From: Caenibius sp. WL
GTDB lineage: Bacteria; Pseudomonadota; Alphaproteobacteria; Sphingomonadales; Sphingomonadaceae
NCBI RefSeq assembly: GCF_019803445.1
Contig: NZ_CP081844.1
Location: 1,066,501-1,130,500, forward strand
Direction: 5' to 3'
DNA: 64,000 bases
Shown: positions 8,959 to 18,932 of the stretch, piece after piece
Position numbering within the stretch: the stretch's first letter is position 1
Layout: every line of letters begins with the position of its first letter
Position numbers and translations under genes: made by a program
Notes under the pieces: generated by a model
Database searches by the model: none
The model's input: only the letters and a program-made list of their open reading frames with translations
Told to the model about the DNA's origin: nothing

Positions 8959-9558
8959 ACCTCCCCCCGAGGAATGCCTAAATATAGCTGAGCCATGGTC
9001 GCTTATCAGGCAAAAATATGAGTGGCAACGTCACCGGCAAAAAAGATTTTTTCCATAGTGTGTTGACTTAGTTTCGATAACGAACAAATTTCGCTGGTAA
9101 CGAATCAGGCGAAGGCAACGTTTTGTTTCAAAGTGTTGCTGGCGCTCAGCGTTATTGGGGGGCATTTTGATGAAACGCGACTATGCGGTGTTTCGTGGCA
9201 GGTTTGTCTTTGGCTCGCGCGAGAGTTTCAGGGGCTTTCGGGTGCGTGAGGGCGTGCAGGCTGTGCGTGCAAAATCGCAGGGGGCGATGCTAAATCTGGC
9301 ATGCCTGGGAGTATTTCCGGCAGCCGCATCACACAATTTCCTAAAATCTACCGCTCAGGCTTGAGTGCCGCACTTTCCGGTTCGCAGCCGGATTGATGCG
9401 GGGGGGGGCTAATGTCCACTCGCAAATAAGCCGGGATCTCGGAAGTGAATTGGCCGCGGATATCCGCTCGTGGCCTTACATCGCCGCGGTCTGCGCGCGG
9501 GTAATTTAAGTGAAATGGGGAAGTCATGAGATCAGTTGCGGGGCACAGGGGAATCGCA
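8959..9558. promoter_or_regulatory. Divergent intergenic region between T4SS operon and Rhs gene
   Basis: About 600 bp with no convincing gene; it must carry the promoters for both directions. An AT-rich stretch at about 8985-9095 contains TATATT (read on the minus strand, about 30 bp before the pilin gene) and a TTGACT at 9063-9068 on the plus strand with only a weak -10 behind it. A run of nine G residues lies at 9400-9408, about 150 bp upstream of the Rhs start. A small CCGG..CCGG hairpin sits just before it. A 69-codon frame at 9155-9364 has no recognisable features. Confidence 0.45.
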
Positions 9559-12500
9559 ATGTGGGCGCGGAAATATCTGGCGGCCCTATTGCTGTTGTTG
9601 CCTGCGGTTGCGGCGGCGCAGGAGGGCCCTGTTGAGGAGGCTCCCACCGAGGAACAGCTCAGTCAGGACGCGCCTGGAAACATAAATGCGCCGGCTATCC
9701 CTTTCACTCCGGCCGAACGGGCGCTGCATGACGCGGCAGTGCAGGCCGAGACTGAGGCAGGTGAGGGCGCTGGCACTCCCGGGCCGATGGCGATGCGGAG
9801 CGCCGGGGGCTCGAGCGCCCAGGGGCCGCTTTCGATCGTGGAACTGGCCCGCTCGCTCAAAAATGATCCTGACCTGATCTATGAATATGTGCGCGACAAT
9901 ATCGAGACCTATCCCATCTGGGGCGCACAGAAGGGTGCCTTCGGCGCGCTGATCGACAATGCCGGGACGGCCTGGGACCAGGCTGACCTGATGGTGAAGC
10001 TGCTGATTCAGGCGAACAACACTACGGCTAAGTATGTGGAAGGCCGGGTGGATCTGACACCGGCGCAGATTACAAGCTTTTACGGTATCCCAACAACCAA
10101 CGCCTGCGCGGTAGCAAACTACTTCATTCGAGGTGGCAACAATGCCGAGGTCACGACGACTGCCGGGACGTTCGATACGACGAATATAAGCAATTGCACC
10201 GGGACCCTGCAAAAGGTGACGATCGATCACGTTTGGGTGAAGGTGAATATTGGCGGCACTGATTATGTCTTCGATCCGGCGCATAAACCGCATGAGGTGA
10301 AAGCGGGCATCGATCTTGCCGCTGCCACGGGTTATAATGCCACGGCGTTCCTCGCCAATGCGACATCTAATGCGACGGTAACCGCCGACTACGTGAAGGA
10401 TATCAATCGGGCGAATATTCGCGCGGATCTTACCACGTACGCCAACAACCTCATTAGCCACATTCGGACCAACGCTCCGGCAGCCGATCTCGATGATGTG
10501 ATCGGGGGTAAGGTTATTACGCAGGCATATGGCGGGGCTCCGCTGCGACAAACAGCGATTTCCTACAAAACTACTGGCTCCGCTGAAAAGATTTATACTG
10601 ATAGTAGTAAGCTTCCGAACGAGCGCCGGACGCAGCTCAGTATTATGATTCCTAATCAGTACGGAGGAGGTGCCGCGGCTCTATTTTGGACGGATCAAAT
10701 TTACGGCCGCCGCCTTGCAATCAATCCTATATCTACTGAGAATATGTTTGTTATTCTTGATGGCGCGGTGACCCATAATTTGGGATCTACCAACACTACA
10801 TCTGCCAATGTTAGAATGACAATTACGCATAATGCGTTCGCGGTAAACAAGACGCAGACATTTACGCAATCAGCAAATATTGGTGGCCTGTTCATTGTTT
10901 CTAATGGATGGGGCCCAACAAGCCGTGGGCTGGTTCAGAAATTCTACAAAGATCTGGAAGATGCGAGAGCCTCTGGAGCCGCAGACAATTCGGAAGCGGT
11001 TCTCGGATCGAGTCTGGCTGTGCTCAGCGCCAACTGGCTCGCCAAGGCCGATATGGCTACCTATTTGGCCGATAGACTGGCCGGCACAGACACGCTTATA
11101 TTTCAGAGGGTGGGTCTCGCCGGTTACAATGGTTCGCCGTACGTCGATTTGCCGATGAATTGGACAAGCACGACGGCGCATGACGGCGATACCAATAAAG
11201 AAGCGGCGGTTTTCAATGCCAGCGCGATGCACCTTAGCATCTTTGAATCGAATGCGGTGCAGGAAACAGCGGGTGTCAGCGCGGTCTCGACCGTCAAGCT
11301 GATCGATATGGCAGTGGCTGCTGGTCAGAAGATATTTGACGCGACCTCGAGCAATTACAGCAGCGCAGTGGCTCCCAATCTGCTCGCCTGCAATACGTAT
11401 AAAGCGGGCTTCCAGAGCGAGATAACCGCTGGATATCGTCTTATTCTCCCGCAACGCTGCGATCTCACGGAAGGTAGCTGGACCGGAGAGGGGCATTTCC
11501 GGATCAAAACCGGTCAGCTTGGATCCATTATCAGTGGTGGGTTGCACGGAGGCTTCGCTAGCGCGCCACAGACTCCGACTGCAATGATCAATTTGACCTA
11601 TAATCTCGCCGAACTTGATACCAAGGCTGCCGTTAATATCTTCGGCCCCGGCACGTACGTCGTCAATGATCCGATCGACTTTTTCAAAGGTAATTATCTT
11701 TACTCACACGATGATATGAATGTTGGAGTCGGCGACTTTCCTTATGCTTTGAAGTTTCAGTCGCTCTACAATTCCGGTGCTGCGCGGATCGATGGGCCTC
11801 TGGGCAAGGGCTGGACACATAACCTGGCGATGTCTGTCGAGACCGGCGTAGATGGCTTCCAGGGCATGGGTGAGGATTCGCCGATCGATGCGGCAACCAC
11901 GATCACTGAGCTGATGGTTTCGCTCGACCTTCTGTCGGACGCATCCAGACCGCTGACCAAGATGGTGACGGCAACGCTCGCACAGCGCTGGTTTGCCGAT
12001 CAGTTGCTCGACAACACGGTCGTGGTCAAACAGGGGGTAACGAAGGATCTTTTCGTCAAGCTGCCAGACGGCAGCTACAACGCGCCGCAGGCATCTTCCG
12101 CCAAGCTGGTCAAGAATAGCAATGGGACTTTCAGCCTTACCAGCTCCGACAAGAGCCAACTCGACTTCGATGCGTCCGGCAACGCTAGCAACTGGAGCAG
12201 TGCCAATGGCGCGCGCGTCAACTTCATCTACACCGGGGGCAAGCTCACCAGCGTTACCAACAGTCTCGGCCGCACGCTCACGCTCGGCTATACCGGTACG
12301 CGTATCTCCAGCGTGTCCGATGGCACCCGCAGCATCGGCTATGGTTATGACGGATCGGGCAACCTCACCAGCGCCACCGATGCGACGTCGAAGGTGAGAA
12401 CGTTCCAATACAACCAGTCCGGCCAGCCTGGGCGGATGACCAAATTTTTCCTGCCGGCCAATCCTACCAGCCCGGGCGCGATCAACACATACGACAGCCT

Positions 12501-15500
12501 TGGGCGCGTGAAGACGCAGACCAGCTCGACCGGCAAGGTGTGGAACTATTATTTCGCGGGAAGCCGGTCGGAGGAAGTCGCGCCGGACAATGCGACGTTG
12601 ATCCACTATTTCAATGCGACCGGCGATACGCTCGCCACAATCGACAACCTGCTGGTCAGCGATCCGCTATCCAGCGGGCGCAAGGTGGTCAACAAACTGG
12701 ATGGCCGCACCCGCATCATTGAGACCATCTTGCCAGAAGGCAACAAGGTCAAACTCACCTATGACGATGCCTCGTGCAGTTCGGTGGATAAAAGGTGCAC
12801 GCACAATGTGCTGGAGCAGCGTCTGGTCGCCAAACCGGGCGGAGGCGCCGATATTGTCACCAGCTTCACCTACGAGCCCACTTTCAACAAGGTGCTGAGC
12901 GCAACCGATGCGCGCGGCAATGTGACCGATTATGCCTATGATCCGGTCACCGGCGATCTGACCTCGGTCACTGCACCGGCGGCTACGTCCGGCGGTACAC
13001 GCCCGCAGACGACTGTCGGCTACACCAGCTTTGCCGGTATCGGGGGCCTTCCGTCCTTCACTCTGCCGACGTCGGTCACCCAGAAAATCGATGCGACAAA
13101 TAGCGTTACGACGACAGGGGCCTACAATGCGGCCAACAAGTACGTCCCGCAGTCGGGCACGGTGGATCCCACGGGTCTCAACCTGACCTCGTCCTTCACG
13201 TATGATGCGGTGGGCAATCTGATCCAGGTCGATGGCCCGCGCACCGATGTCGTCGACGTGATGCAAGCGACTTATGATAGCGAGCGCCGTCCGACCCAGG
13301 TCACCGATGCGGCGGGCAAACTGACCCGCGTGTTCTACGATGCCAACGGTAACCTCACGCGCACAGCGAAGCAGGCGCCGGGCGGTATGTGGCTCGCAGA
13401 CTGCAAGGTCTATAATCTGGCTGACAAGATCAGCCAGGCGCGCGGCCCGACGCTGGTCGCCAGTGACACGATCTGTCCCGGTACGACCACCGACATTGCC
13501 ATCAGCGACTATGTCTATGACGACCAGGACCGGCTGATGCGCGTGACGCAGAACCAGCCAGCGGCACAGGGTGGCAACCGGGTAACCGAGACGACGTATT
13601 ATCCTAATGACCAGGTGAAGCAGGTGAAGCGCGCCGTTGGTACTGCCCTTGCGCAGAACTATGCGACCTATACCTATACCGCGAACGGTAAGCCGATGAC
13701 GCTGACCGATGCCAAAGGGCAGGTCACCACCTATGTCTACGACGCGTTCGACCGGCTTCAGGCGCTGCGCCATCCGGCGAAGACCGGCACCGGCACCTCT
13801 GCGGCATGCAATATCACGGCCTACGCCGCAGGGGACGACTGCGAAGTCTATACCTACGATAATAACGGCAATCTGACGTCGAAGCGCACGCGTGCGGGAC
13901 AGGTCATCGCCTTTACCTATGACGATCTCAACCGGAAGACGCAGAAGGTGCGGCCTGACGCTGCCAACAGTGTCACCTATGCCTACGATCTGCTCGGCCG
14001 TGTCACCTCGCTCTATCAGGACAGCGCAGCGGTGCAGCGCCATCCGCTTGCCTACACTTACGACAAGGCGGGCCGGGTCACCCAGTTGGTCGAAGATGGC
14101 TGGTCGAGTGAGTATGAATATGACCAGGCGGGCAACCGTACCCTGTTCCGGTATCCGCACCAGGGTCTGCTCGGCAGCCCGACAAACGATGGCTTCTATC
14201 TTACCTATGACTATGACCTGCTTGGCCGGGTCACCAGGGTCCGTGAGAATGGCACCGCCGCGGGGCTCGGCGTTCTCGCTTCCTATACCTATGACGAGCT
14301 GTCGCGGCCGACTGTCATTGCGCTGGGCAACGGCACCAGCCGGACGGTGACCTACAAACCGAATTCGAGCCTCGGCACGCTGGCGCTGGATCTCGATGGT
14401 GCAGGCACCGCCAACGACAATCTCTATACGCTTGCCTACAATCAGATCCCGCAGATAGCGTCAGTGACGACAACAAAGGCGGCGTTCGACTGGAACGGCT
14501 ATAACGATGTCAATCGCGGCTACGTCGCGAACGGCCTCAACCAGTATACCCAGTCGGGCACCAAGACGCTCGGCTATGACGACAACGGCAATCTGATCAG
14601 CGATCAGATCTGGGCGTTCGGCTACAGCGCGGAGAATGAGCTTACCAGTGCTACCGCCGCTTCAATGGGTACGGCGCTGACCTATCGCTACGACGGCCTC
14701 GGTCGGATGGACCGGCGCCAACTCAACAGCGGGACAGCGACTAACTATCTCTATGATGGGCAGAGCCTGATTGCCGAGCATGCCGCAGGGGCCAATCCGC
14801 AGGGCAAGCGCTATGTCCATGGTGCCGGGGTCGACAATCCGATAGTCGAATATACGCGTCAGGGCGACGGGACCTACACGCGCCTGTGGTATGCGGCCGA
14901 CTTCAAAGGCTCAATCGTTGCCACCACCAACGATGCGGGGACGACGACTGCCATCTACGCCTATGGCGATTATGGCGAGATCAACAGCCTCAGCGGCCCC
15001 GCGTTTCGCTACACCGGGCAGCGGCTTGATGCTGATAGTGGCCTCTACTATTACAAGGCGCGCTGGTACTCGCCCAACCTCGGCAGGTTCCTCCAGACCG
15101 ATCCCGTGGGGACCGAAGACCAGATCAACCTCTATGCCTATGTCGCAAACGATCCGGTCAACCTTAGCGATCCCACAGGAAGGACAACGACGCATGATGG
15201 GGTGTGGATACCGCAAGCGATAGTCGTAACCGCAAAACCAACCGGCCGGGTGCCTCTCCAGGAGTTGCCAGTTCTCCCGGGCGCGCCAGCTAATGAAGGT
15301 GGATGGTATGCCAACTTTGGCTTAGGTCTAGGAGGTGGATTTAACCTACACTTCGACAAGAACGGTGTCACTGGCAGTGTGGGTGCGGGCGTGTTTGGCC
15401 GGGCAAATGTGGGTTATGCATTCACCGAGCGAGCCTTGGATGAGGCGCGTGTCGAGGATAAGTATTTCGCTGAAGTGAAACTCAGTGAAATGGTTGGTGT

Positions 15501-15729
15501 GGGGTTTGAAGCTTCTGAGGACCTCGGTACGAAATCCATTTCTGTCGGGCCAGTGGGGGTTGTGCACGACAGTAAATCCGGTTTTGACGTGAATTCATCA
15601 TTTAGCACGATTAAGAACGGGCCAAAGGCTAACGTTGATGGCCTTCTGTCACCTGATAAGGCGATTTCGTTTGGTATTGATGGTGGGTTTGGTTGGTTGC
15701 ATACTGGCCGAACATTGTCAGGTCGCTAA
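9559..15729 (+). CDS. Secreted Rhs/YD-repeat protein with transglutaminase-like N-terminus
   Basis: A giant surface or secreted protein of 2056 residues. I chose the ATG at 9559 (MWARKYLAALLLLLPAVAAAQ, a clear signal peptide) because GGGGAA precedes it by 5 nt; an ATG at 9526 is possible. Residues about 90-245 form a transglutaminase-like domain. The catalytic Cys position is Ala138 (GTAWDQAD), while the His (DHVWVKV) and Asp (VFDPAHK) are kept. From about residue 840 onward there are many YD repeats (YDxxGN, YTYDDLNR types), then the Rhs core with RYTGQRLDADSGLYYYKARW, GRFLQTDPVG and a closing DPTGR near 15180. The last 181 residues are a Gly-rich variable tip with no domain I recognise. The 3' end is followed closely by an AT-rich small gene. 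Confidence 0.9.
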   Translation: MWARKYLAALLLLLPAVAAAQEGPVEEAPTEEQLSQDAPGNINAPAIPFTPAERALHDAAVQAETEAGEGAGTPGPMAMRSAGGSSAQGPLSIVELARSLKNDPDLIYEYVRDNIETYPIWGAQKGAFGALIDNAGTAWDQADLMVKLLIQANNTTAKYVEGRVDLTPAQITSFYGIPTTNACAVANYFIRGGNNAEVTTTAGTFDTTNISNCTGTLQKVTIDHVWVKVNIGGTDYVFDPAHKPHEVKAGIDLAAATGYNATAFLANATSNATVTADYVKDINRANIRADLTTYANNLISHIRTNAPAADLDDVIGGKVITQAYGGAPLRQTAISYKTTGSAEKIYTDSSKLPNERRTQLSIMIPNQYGGGAAALFWTDQIYGRRLAINPISTENMFVILDGAVTHNLGSTNTTSANVRMTITHNAFAVNKTQTFTQSANIGGLFIVSNGWGPTSRGLVQKFYKDLEDARASGAADNSEAVLGSSLAVLSANWLAKADMATYLADRLAGTDTLIFQRVGLAGYNGSPYVDLPMNWTSTTAHDGDTNKEAAVFNASAMHLSIFESNAVQETAGVSAVSTVKLIDMAVAAGQKIFDATSSNYSSAVAPNLLACNTYKAGFQSEITAGYRLILPQRCDLTEGSWTGEGHFRIKTGQLGSIISGGLHGGFASAPQTPTAMINLTYNLAELDTKAAVNIFGPGTYVVNDPIDFFKGNYLYSHDDMNVGVGDFPYALKFQSLYNSGAARIDGPLGKGWTHNLAMSVETGVDGFQGMGEDSPIDAATTITELMVSLDLLSDASRPLTKMVTATLAQRWFADQLLDNTVVVKQGVTKDLFVKLPDGSYNAPQASSAKLVKNSNGTFSLTSSDKSQLDFDASGNASNWSSANGARVNFIYTGGKLTSVTNSLGRTLTLGYTGTRISSVSDGTRSIGYGYDGSGNLTSATDATSKVRTFQYNQSGQPGRMTKFFLPANPTSPGAINTYDSLGRVKTQTSSTGKVWNYYFAGSRSEEVAPDNATLIHYFNATGDTLATIDNLLVSDPLSSGRKVVNKLDGRTRIIETILPEGNKVKLTYDDASCSSVDKRCTHNVLEQRLVAKPGGGADIVTSFTYEPTFNKVLSATDARGNVTDYAYDPVTGDLTSVTAPAATSGGTRPQTTVGYTSFAGIGGLPSFTLPTSVTQKIDATNSVTTTGAYNAANKYVPQSGTVDPTGLNLTSSFTYDAVGNLIQVDGPRTDVVDVMQATYDSERRPTQVTDAAGKLTRVFYDANGNLTRTAKQAPGGMWLADCKVYNLADKISQARGPTLVASDTICPGTTTDIAISDYVYDDQDRLMRVTQNQPAAQGGNRVTETTYYPNDQVKQVKRAVGTALAQNYATYTYTANGKPMTLTDAKGQVTTYVYDAFDRLQALRHPAKTGTGTSAACNITAYAAGDDCEVYTYDNNGNLTSKRTRAGQVIAFTYDDLNRKTQKVRPDAANSVTYAYDLLGRVTSLYQDSAAVQRHPLAYTYDKAGRVTQLVEDGWSSEYEYDQAGNRTLFRYPHQGLLGSPTNDGFYLTYDYDLLGRVTRVRENGTAAGLGVLASYTYDELSRPTVIALGNGTSRTVTYKPNSSLGTLALDLDGAGTANDNLYTLAYNQIPQIASVTTTKAAFDWNGYNDVNRGYVANGLNQYTQSGTKTLGYDDNGNLISDQIWAFGYSAENELTSATAASMGTALTYRYDGLGRMDRRQLNSGTATNYLYDGQSLIAEHAAGANPQGKRYVHGAGVDNPIVEYTRQGDGTYTRLWYAADFKGSIVATTNDAGTTTAIYAYGDYGEINSLSGPAFRYTGQRLDADSGLYYYKARWYSPNLGRFLQTDPVGTEDQINLYAYVANDPVNLSDPTGRTTTHDGVWIPQAIVVTAKPTGRVPLQELPVLPGAPANEGGWYANFGLGLGGGFNLHFDKNGVTGSVGAGVFGRANVGYAFTERALDEARVEDKYFAEVKLSEMVGVGFEASEDLGTKSISVGPVGVVHDSKSGFDVNSSFSTIKNGPKANVDGLLSPDKAISFGIDGGFGWLHTGRTLSGR

Positions 15730-15738
15730 GGTGGTTTC

Positions 15739-16095
15739 ATGTATAAAATAAAAATTAATCGAATAGTTTATATAATTTCTATATATATATCATTGAATTT
15801 ATTTATGTTTGGGGTTGTTTATAGCAAATATTATTTATTAATGATAGCATCTGTAATATTATTTATATTTGCTACATTAAATAGGGCAAATTCAATTGGA
15901 ATGATAAAAACCGGAAGGTTGTCGGTATTATCATACATTTATGGGGTTTTTTCGTTTGGTGTCGGATTTGCAAATTCGGATGTACTTTTGGTGACTCTGC
16001 TTGTGAAAGTGTGGATGGTTTCCGGGATTATGTCTTTGGGTATTTGTCTTTACACAATTGCAGCTCTCTTTAACCGTGGATGGTACGTAAAGTGA
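15739..16095 (+). CDS. Small AT-rich integral membrane protein, possible Rhs immunity
   Basis: A 118-residue, very hydrophobic protein with about four membrane helices, among them IVYIISIYISLNLFMFGVVY, YYLLMIASVILFIFATL and LLVKVWMVSGIMSLGICLYT. It starts 9 bp after the Rhs stop, with the ribosome binding site AAGGTGG overlapping that stop, so translation is probably coupled. Its base composition (dominated by A/T, with many ATA and TTA codons) is sharply different from the GC-rich Rhs gene and points to separate transfer. Position, size and composition fit an immunity protein for a polymorphic toxin tip, but the Rhs tip itself shows no recognisable toxin motif, so the role is inference. Confidence 0.6.
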   Translation: MYKIKINRIVYIISIYISLNLFMFGVVYSKYYLLMIASVILFIFATLNRANSIGMIKTGRLSVLSYIYGVFSFGVGFANSDVLLVTLLVKVWMVSGIMSLGICLYTIAALFNRGWYVK

Positions 16096-16282
16096 TTGTG
16101 GTTTGCTCAGGATGTCCATTCGGTGCAAATTGTGAACTGCGGTGGCAGTGCACTTAGCTGAGGTAGTTCGGTTGATTTTTCCTGTGCTGGAGCGTGCGGG
16201 TGGAAGTCTGATGTCGCACCTGCGGGGTGACCGAACCTGTCGTAAGAGGCCGACTGGGCGGCTAATCATATGAACACGAGAT

Positions 16283-18480
16283 GGGGTTTGTAAGGTGAAG
16301 CGTACGAGGCGGGCATCGCTGGCATTCTTTCTGGCCTCGACTGTGTTGGCAGGACCTGCCTATGCGGGCACGGTCACCTACACTTACGACGCGCTTGGGC
16401 GCTTGGTTCGATCGGTGAGCAACGGCACCAGCACTGCCGATAGCACCTATACCCTCGATCCCGCGGGCAACCGGACCAATGTCACCGTCACCGGCTCGCC
16501 GATCCCGTCCTTTTCGATCGACAGCGTTAGCGTTACCGAGGGCGGCACAGCGACTCTGACCGTCACCAAGAGCGGTGCTGCGAGCGGCACGCTCAGCGTC
16601 AATTACGCCAGCGCCGATGGCACTGCGACCGCAGGCTCGGATTATACCGCAAGCGGTACCCAGACGCTGACTTTCCTCGCCACGGAAAACAGCAAGACGA
16701 TCGCCATCCCCACTATCGACGATGCGGTGATCGAAAGCGCCGAGAGCTTCACCGTGACCCTGTCCGGTAATAGCGCAGGATCAGTCATCGCTCAGGCCAC
16801 CGGCACGGTCACGATCAACGACAACGATGCGACCAGCTTCGCCATTTCCGATGCGCCTGCGGTGACCGAAGGGGGCAACCTTGTCTACACCGTCACCAAG
16901 ACGGGCGGCGTTGCGGCGAGTGTGACTTATGCCAGTGCCGATGGCACGGCGGCCGCAGGGTCCGATTACACCGCGACCGGTACGCAGACGCTGACCTTCC
17001 TGGCTTCGGATACCACCAAGACGATAACGGTTGCGACCATCGATGATAGCGCGATCGAATCCGCGGAGACGGTTCTCGTCAATCTCAGCGGTGCAACCAA
17101 TGGCGCGACGATTTCCCGGGCGCAGGGTTCGGGCACGATCAACGATAACGATGCGCCTCCGGTTAGCTTTGCTATTGCCGATGCCAGCGTGACCGAGGGT
17201 GGAAATGTCGTCTTCACGGTGACGCGTTCCGGGGACACGAGCGGAGCTGTAACGGTTGCTTATGCCTCTTCCGATGGCACGGCGACAGCCGGAAGCGATT
17301 ATACCGCTACCTCTGGCACGCTAAGCTTTGCAGCGAACGAGACGAGCAAGACGATCACGGTTGCCACAACTGCTGATACCACCATTGAAAGCGATGAAAC
17401 GTTTACGATGACCCTGTCGAACCCATCGACAGGAAGCATCACGACAGCGACCGCCACAGGGACGATCATCAACGATGATGTGGCGCCGGCCAACCTGGCC
17501 ATCGACAGCGTCAGTGCAACGGAAGGCGGCAGCCTTGTCTTTACCGTCACCCGCTCTGGCAACACGGCAACCGCTGTCTCGGTAAACTATGCCTCTGCCA
17601 GCGGCACGGCGACTTCTGGCACCGACTTTACGGCAGTCTCGGGCACACTGAACTTTGCGGCCAACGAGACAACCAAGACGATCACGGTTGCCACAACCGA
17701 TGACACCAGCGTTGAAGGGACTGAGACGTTTACCGTGACCCTCTCGGGTGCATCGGCGAATGCGGCAATCACTACCGCTTCCGGCACGGGCACCATCAAC
17801 GATAACGATGTGGCGAGCGTCAACTTCTCGATCGCCAATGCGGACAGTGTCGAGGAGGGTGGCTATGCGGGATTCAAGGTGACAAAGACGGGCTCTGCAT
17901 CAGGATCGACTACCGTCAACTACACTACGGTCAGTGGCACGGCGATCTCTGGTTCAGATTTCACCCCAACTTCTGGCACGCTTACCTTTACAAAAACTCA
18001 AACTAGCAAATATATTTCGGTTCTCACGATAGATGATAACACTCTGGAGAGTACGGAGAACTTCACAGTTGTCCTGTCCGATCCCTCGACAGGAACGGGC
18101 ATCACCAACTCGACTGCCACGGGCACCATTACGGATAACGATTCCATTGCCAGATTTGCAATCAACAGCGTCAGTGCAGCGGAGGGGAGTCCCATTGTTT
18201 TCACGGTCACGCGCTCTGGCAAAATGACGAATGCAGTCAGTGTGAACTACGCAACTTCTGCGGGGACCGCAACATCAGGCATCGATTTTACGGCAGCTTC
18301 AGGGGCGCTCAACTTCGCCGCCAACGAGACCAGTAAGACAATCAGTGTCTCGACGGTGGATGATATGCTTCACGAAGAAGATGAAATACTTCAGATGACT
18401 CTTTCTGGCGCATCTTCTGGATCTACTATTATCGCTTCAACTGGTATCGGAACCATTGTCGATAATGAGCCTGCTTGGAC
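16283..18480 (+). repeat. Direct repeat copy 1 (YD + Calx-beta cassette)
   Basis: Starts about 12 bp before the GTG start (GGGGTTTGTAAG) and runs to the last Calx-beta repeat. The sequence recurs at an offset of 2650 bp. Identity is almost complete for the first roughly 1.5 kb, then falls over repeats five and six, and is lost in the tip. Confidence 0.85.
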
Positions 18481-18841
18481 GTCGACGCTCACTGCCGCAA
18501 CATGGACGACAACGAGCGCTGGCTCAACTGCTTCTTTCAGTGGCTATGAAAGCTCAGTTTACAAAAAGGGAAGTCTTTCCAATAAGAATTGGAATGGATA
18601 TCAGGTAAAGGGCCTTTACACCATGTCTAATAATGGTGTCTCTTATAATTTAACATTAGAGATTACAACGCCTTCTAATTCTGGGTGGACATATATTGAT
18701 GTTCCTGGGCTTGGGAGGTTTAATAGGGATGGTGCTGTTCAGTCATTTTGTGTTTCACAAGGGTGTTCTTGGCATTGGAATGAGGTTGGTTTTAGTTATA
18801 TCTCTAATCACCTATCAAGCGGAACTGTAACAATTAAATAA
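16295..18841 (+). CDS. Secreted YD-repeat / Calx-beta repeat protein, tip variant A
   Basis: The 848-residue product begins at a GTG (MKRTRRASLAFFLASTVLAG, signal peptide ending AYAG). Residues 25-65 are a short YD-repeat segment (TVTYTYDALGRLVRSVSNG, YTLDPAGNRTN) like the Rhs gene upstream. Six Calx-beta repeats of about 100 residues follow, each with a SVTEGG start, a DGTATAGSDYT strand and a closing INDND-type calcium-binding loop. The last 120 residues (from AWTSTLTAA) are a separate tip with NSGWTYIDVPGLGRFNRDGA. DNA from about 18480 becomes AT-rich, so the tip probably has another origin. It is likely an exported, calcium-stabilised rod with a variable end. The 199-bp gap before it holds no other gene. 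Confidence 0.85.
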   Translation: MKRTRRASLAFFLASTVLAGPAYAGTVTYTYDALGRLVRSVSNGTSTADSTYTLDPAGNRTNVTVTGSPIPSFSIDSVSVTEGGTATLTVTKSGAASGTLSVNYASADGTATAGSDYTASGTQTLTFLATENSKTIAIPTIDDAVIESAESFTVTLSGNSAGSVIAQATGTVTINDNDATSFAISDAPAVTEGGNLVYTVTKTGGVAASVTYASADGTAAAGSDYTATGTQTLTFLASDTTKTITVATIDDSAIESAETVLVNLSGATNGATISRAQGSGTINDNDAPPVSFAIADASVTEGGNVVFTVTRSGDTSGAVTVAYASSDGTATAGSDYTATSGTLSFAANETSKTITVATTADTTIESDETFTMTLSNPSTGSITTATATGTIINDDVAPANLAIDSVSATEGGSLVFTVTRSGNTATAVSVNYASASGTATSGTDFTAVSGTLNFAANETTKTITVATTDDTSVEGTETFTVTLSGASANAAITTASGTGTINDNDVASVNFSIANADSVEEGGYAGFKVTKTGSASGSTTVNYTTVSGTAISGSDFTPTSGTLTFTKTQTSKYISVLTIDDNTLESTENFTVVLSDPSTGTGITNSTATGTITDNDSIARFAINSVSAAEGSPIVFTVTRSGKMTNAVSVNYATSAGTATSGIDFTAASGALNFAANETSKTISVSTVDDMLHEEDEILQMTLSGASSGSTIIASTGIGTIVDNEPAWTSTLTAATWTTTSAGSTASFSGYESSVYKKGSLSNKNWNGYQVKGLYTMSNNGVSYNLTLEITTPSNSGWTYIDVPGLGRFNRDGAVQSFCVSQGCSWHWNEVGFSYISNHLSSGTVTIK

Positions 18842-18932
18842 ACCAGGGGGATATAATTTAATTTAACAATAAAGGTAAATTATCTAATTAATAAAATTAT
18901 ATTATATACCTTGAGTAAACTGTTATTTGTTG

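Noticed and set aside
9155-9364. 69-codon plus-strand frame in the T4SS/Rhs intergenic region
   Set aside because: It begins near a plausible GGGG ribosome binding site but has no recognisable domain, signal peptide or neighbour logic. Not enough to call a gene.
9826-10296. Active transglutaminase call for the Rhs N-terminal domain
   Set aside because: The position of the nucleophilic Cys is Ala in GTAWDQAD, so I describe the domain only as transglutaminase-like.
12667-14160. 497-codon open frame on the minus strand inside the Rhs gene
   Set aside because: Shadow of the YD-repeat region; its repetitive Ile/Arg/Gly composition mirrors the repeats on the other strand.
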